Source of the DNA: Purshia tridentata
Taxonomy: Eukaryota > Streptophyta > Magnoliopsida > Rosales > Rosaceae
DNA length: 32,855 bases
Assembly (NCBI GenBank): GCA_003254885.1
Contig: QANT01007560.1
Coordinates: forward strand, 1 to 32,855
Direction: 5' to 3'
Part shown: positions 21,919-32,855 of the stretch, piece after piece
Layout of the letters: each line of letters starts with the position of its first letter
How positions within the stretch are numbered: position 1 is the stretch's first letter
Translations under genes and position numbers: made by a program
Notes under the pieces: model-generated
Databases searched by the model: none
What the model saw: only the letters and a program-made list of their open reading frames with translations
What the model was told of the DNA's origin: nothing

Positions 21919-23113
21919 GGTCCAATTTTGATCCAAAGAGCTATTAAAGTTTAAGGTGAGATGAGGAGTTAAAAAATATAGGTCCAATTTTGATCCAAAG
22001 AGCTATTAAAGTTTAGGGCAATGCTAGCTGCCTTCTCCATCTGCCTTCTCTATTTACCTTCTCCCTTCTCATGATGCTATGTGTACTTCATTAACTTTTA
22101 AATGGTAAAACTTTAATACCTTGAAAACACAAAACATTAAAAGCTTTTTCTTTTTCAATTTATGCCTTTTAAAAAAATATTAAACAAATTATTATTTCAA
22201 AATAAATCATAGCCCCAGCCCCAACCAACGCCCAACTCCACGCACACCACCTCCCTCCCTCCCTCCAACCACCCTCCTCAGCCTCCTTTAATTCTCTCTC
22301 CCTCCCCTCCTCCCCCACCGACCTTGACTCCCCTCCTGCCGTTTTGCTCCAAAACTTCCTTTCTAATACCGCCACGACGTCGCTGTAGAGAGCAACCCAT
22401 AACATATTGCGAGGAGCTCCTTCACCTTCGGGTCGCTAGAGCTCCATCCAAGTTGGGTCCGTTTGGGAGTGGAGCCTAGGTACAGGGGTCTGTCATGGTG
22501 GTGGGATATGATGGAAGAAAGGTCTTGGGTCTGTCGTGGTGGGGTTGACCAACGTGGGTTTCAATCAATTTTTTTGATACATATATTTATATGAATCAGA
22601 AAGGAATATGGTACAAATGGGTTTGTGGGTTTGTTTAATTTTCTGCAATTAAACCAGTTAAAGAGAGATTTAATTTAGAGTTGGGTTTAGAGTTTTCAGA
22701 CAAGTGAGCATGTTTTGTGTGGTGGGGTGGGAAGGGAGGGAGGTGGTGTGCGTGGGCAGAATTGGGGCTATGGTTTTATTTATTTATTATTATTTAAATA
22801 AGTTTTTAACATTATTGGGGAGAAAAAAAATTTGTGGTGTATTTGTTTTTGAAATACGTAAAGATTTTATTTTTTAATTTATTAATGTTTATTTTGAAAT
22901 AATAATTTGTTTAATATTTTTTTAAAAGGCATAAATTGAAAAAGAAAAAGCTTTTAATGTTTTGTGTTTTCAAGGCATTAAAGTTTTACCATTTAAAAGT
23001 TAATGAAGTACACATGGCATCATGAGAAGGGAGAAGGTAAATGGAGAAGGCAGATGGAGAAGGCAGCTAGCATTGCCCTAAAGTTTAAGGTGAGATGAGG
23101 AGTTAAAAAATAT
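21919..23113 (+). repeat. 62-bp tandem duplication split by a transposon
   Basis: A 62-bp unit starting GGTCCAATTTTGATCC lies at 21919-21980 and again from 21981. The second copy stops at 22015 and resumes after the MULE-like element at 23079 (the 9-bp duplication and then AGGTGAGATGAGG). The duplication therefore came before the insertion. Confidence 0.88.
22016..23078. mobile_element. Non-autonomous MULE with 9-bp target duplication
   Basis: The ends GGGCAATGCTAGCTGCCTTC and its complement (GAAGGCAGCTAGCATTGCCC) are perfect inverted repeats. The arms continue for about 195 bp with near identity, and further inward with a second block (CACGCACACCACCTCCCTCC on both arms). The flanks TAAAGTTTA at 22007-22015 and 23079-23087 are a perfect 9-bp target duplication, the hallmark of Mutator-like elements. 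The core (about 22260-22730) is GC-richer with genic-looking composition but no recognisable domain, and no transposase is present. Confidence 0.9.
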
Positions 23114-23541
23114 TTTTTATATTAAAATGATATATTTTAGTAAAATTTCTCTAAATATAAAGTTTAGAAAAATGAGGTTATAAAAGCAACATGACTAACC
23201 AAAAAAAGTCATCGCCTTAAATTTCCAAAAAGGCAAAAACAACTAACCCAACTTCTTGATTCCATATTACATGGTTGAGAAAAATTTATGTGGGAGCTCT
23301 CTATAATAATGTGAGTGAAGCGAAAACCAATTAAAACTTGATATTTGCCCGCGTAAGTTTTACTCCACACAGTTTATACCAAACACACCCATAAATATTA
23401 ACTTTCCAATTTATACCGAACAATATTTCAATCCAGTGCTGCGCGCCAAACCAGGCCTATGAGAATTTGGGAATTGGGGGCGTGCCCTGAAAATAGGAGC
23501 AGGTGAAAGCCAGACCTTCCGATTTGAACCGCCTGAGGAAG
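23114..23541 (+). promoter_or_regulatory. Promoter and leader region of the DUS gene
   Basis: This 430-bp stretch separates the end of the duplicated repeat from the start codon. The last 100 bases are GC-richer (GCGCGCCAAACCAGGCC and following) and likely belong to the transcript start region and leader. No convincing TATA box was seen. The MULE therefore ends about 460 bases upstream of the coding start and may border the promoter. Confidence 0.4.
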
Positions 23542-30756
<7,215 letters not shown>

Positions 30757-31253
30757 TTCTTACAGGCCTTGAGATTAATTGTAGGATCAAACTCTTACAA
30801 AAGCATGTGACAGTTGAAAACAAGAAAAGAAGTATTACTAAAGTCAATACTTGTGTATCCGTCTGGTCTTAGATAATCAACTAACAAGATTGTTGGAAGA
30901 GCCTTTTGATATTTCGACAGCAACTTTATATCCAAAGATCCACTGGGTTCTATTTTATGTCCAAAGAGCCAATTCAATTCAAGCAAAAAAAGGAGTCAAA
31001 GCATGCTAGTCAAAAAAATAGTGGATCTCACGTTTGCCACGTCAATATTTGATGTCGGACTTAATGGTTAGATGCATGGAGGGGTCATAATGTCAAGAAA
31101 TTGACTTGTTAGGTTTGAAGTTTAAAAGATTGAAAGAATATGGACTAATTTGTGAATCGAGTCAAACTTTGAGGGGGTAAGTTGTAATTTGCACATAATT
31201 GAATAGAGCATGCCCATGTCCCATGTCTATAGGAGTATAGGGCATTATCTCAC

Positions 31254-31259
31254 AATAAA
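31254..31259 (+). terminator. Candidate poly(A) signal downstream of the DUS gene
   Basis: AATAAA lies about 500 bases after the stop codon, longer than usual for a plant 3' UTR. Weaker A-rich signals nearer the stop may be used instead, so this is only a candidate. Confidence 0.2.
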
Positions 31260-31622
31260 GTGGGTCTTACAGTATTTACTAGCAGTATTGCTCTAGTGTT
31301 GCTGAGAATCTTAAAAGTTGTGAAAAATGTGATTAGCAATTGTAAAATATGTGTAAGAAATTGGAAAAAAATCTAGCTGGGTGGTTGCAAAGAATATCAT
31401 GAGTGTAGGTTCAATATTGTTTAGAAACATTAATAAAAATATGAAATTGACAATTATGCAAAGAACTTATATATATGCATTAAATACATAATATCTAGCA
31501 GAAATATGCACCAATTAGAGTGGTTGTGATGTTATACCATAACAAATTAGTGGGTGGGTTGTGTTTTGTAAGGTAGATTTGTGCTTGTTGAGCATTGGCT
31601 TAGGTTTAGGTTTGAGATTTAA

Positions 31623-31760
31623 GCTAAACTATAAGCTATAAGTGATGAATCGATGCTAGTAGACCCTAAGTTGATTGGCATAGTACATCCAAAGCCTTGG
31701 AACTAAACTATAAGCCATAAGCAGTGAACCGATGCCAATAGTCCCTAGGTTGATTGGCAT
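31623..31760. repeat. Tandem duplication, about 59-bp unit
   Basis: The unit ACTATAAGCNATAAG..GATTGGCAT occurs at about 31623-31681 and 31702-31760, with about ten differences between the copies. It is noncoding. Confidence 0.75.
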
Positions 31761-32029
31761 ACATTTACTATTACATTGCTGGTAAGCTTGAGTATAGTGT
31801 AGGATTTATTGTATTGTCACATGAAAAAGTTGTCTAAAATCTTAGAGCTAAATCCTAACATAACATCTTAACTAAACTCATTCTATACCCTAGAAAGGGA
31901 TGAGGTATTAAGAAGACTACCCATTCTTACTTGTTTGTTTTTTCCATTTTGTATGTTAACACATTGTTTTGATATTTGTATAATTTAAATAGATAATATC
32001 TTTCATATTTTTTAAAATTAATTCATGGG

Positions 32030-32855
32030 TCTTTACTTAAATACCACCTAAAATATAGAGGATGTAGTTCCGTACTACCCAAACTTTTTTTTTATTACTA
32101 TTTCCAACTTGAAGTTATCAATATGTGATAATATGGCACCTACAGTTAATTTTTCTGTTATCATCTTTTTTTTTAAATTTCTAAATTTGACCTTAAGTAT
32201 AATTGAGAAAGACAAAATCATTTAAAGGTCACTTCCTCCTCTCTCTCCCATGCCTTTCTCTCACCAAGACACAACCCATAAATGAAAACCCCAGCCGCAT
32301 AGTTCTCTCCTCCTTCTCCGATCGGTTCCTCTAAATTCCGACATGATTGTCGGTGAAACCAACCCAGAAATCATCCTCCTCTCTTGCTCTTCCTTCCCCC
32401 AATCTCTATTGCCCTGAAACCCAATCAAATCGGCACCCAACCCAGAAACCGTGTGCAACATGGTCGCATTCCACTGTCGATTTCGGTTGATTTTGTGTGA
32501 TTTTTGGTGGGTTTTTCTTCCCTTGCCACAGGCTTCCTTTCCCTTAACATTTTTGGATCTCAATGGAAAATAAAAAACCATTAAATTTTTACCCACGCTT
32601 GCTCTGTTTTTTATGAATTTTATAAAGATTTCCACACTCGGCCCAAATCCATACCCATTGGAATAAAGTACCCATACCCACGGTCAAATGACCATTCCCA
32701 AATCACATACACCCATTCATAAAGGCCCAGGCTATACCGACCACCATTTGCTGCTGAGTTGACCACCTTCTCAACATTTTTCCCTTTTTTTCCTTTTTTG
32801 CCCTGCAGTAAAAAAATAAAAAACTCACTTCCTCCCTCCTTCACCGGACCCCCCA
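32030..32855. other. Possible edge of a further captured-sequence element
   Basis: An AT-rich block (32030-32220, with ATACCACCTAAAATATAGAG near its start) leads into a C/T-rich, gene-like block (32230-32560). This is the same layout as the inner side of the MULE-like elements at 13018 and 22016. The other end would lie outside the window, so the idea cannot be tested here. Alternatively it is the leader of a gene to the right. The minus-strand frames here have no recognisable domain. Confidence 0.25.

Larger units (their letters stand above)
30757..32029. other. 3' flank of the DUS gene and intergenic DNA
   Basis: Apart from the 3' UTR and a small tandem duplication, nothing gene-like is seen. 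The minus-strand frame at 30795-30986 overlaps the likely 3' UTR and has no domain. Confidence 0.5.

Noticed and set aside
21653-21925. 90-residue Ser/Leu-rich minus-strand frame
   Set aside because: It is the translation of GAGAAGA repeats and lacks any domain.
32261-32844. Two minus-strand frames at the right edge
   Set aside because: No domain is recognisable, and the G-rich content is explained by the CT-rich plus strand.

Overview
This is a plant nuclear window, most likely from a eudicot. Coding exons are short and lie in AT-rich introns with GT..AG borders. The spaces between genes are filled with small non-autonomous transposons of typical plant kinds. The species cannot be named from the sequence. 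There are no bacterial operons, CRISPR arrays or convincing RNA genes.

Two protein-coding genes could be rebuilt exon by exon, both on the + strand. At 4867-11950 is a six-exon gene for a 577-residue RING-H2 E3 ubiquitin ligase, with a Ser/Arg-rich disordered body, a C-terminal RING and an N-terminus that fits N-myristoylation. At 23542-30756 is a nine-exon gene for a 317-residue Dus2-type tRNA-dihydrouridine synthase (FMN-dependent TIM barrel, catalytic Cys110). Every exon junction in both models keeps the reading frame. The two genes have no evident functional link.

Layout. 1-4300: AT-rich intergenic DNA with a foldback element (770-1153), a possible minus-strand promoter/leader (about 2100-2460) and a pair of diverged 215-bp direct repeats. 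4300-12050: the RING gene, whose first intron holds a tRNA-derived SINE with a 13-bp target duplication and a complete 342-bp TRIM element. 13018-14404: a MULE-like element with long inverted repeats. 14868-16345: a deleted Ty1/copia element on the minus strand with LTRs, PBS and perfect 5-bp target duplication; gag is joined directly to the end of RNase H, and a MITE sits in one LTR. 16511-17013: a related MITE carrying a 92-bp insert that also occurs at 20391-20482. 17014-21900: decayed repeat DNA including an LTR-like promoter block. 22016-23078: a MULE-like element with a perfect 9-bp target duplication. 23542-30756: the DUS gene, with TRIM remnants in intron 6. 30757-32855: intergenic DNA, with a possible further captured-sequence element cut by the window edge.

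The main interest is the layered record of small elements, several with boundaries, target duplications and order of insertion readable to the base, plus one probable templated-insertion repair scar. I found no convincing new biochemical system.
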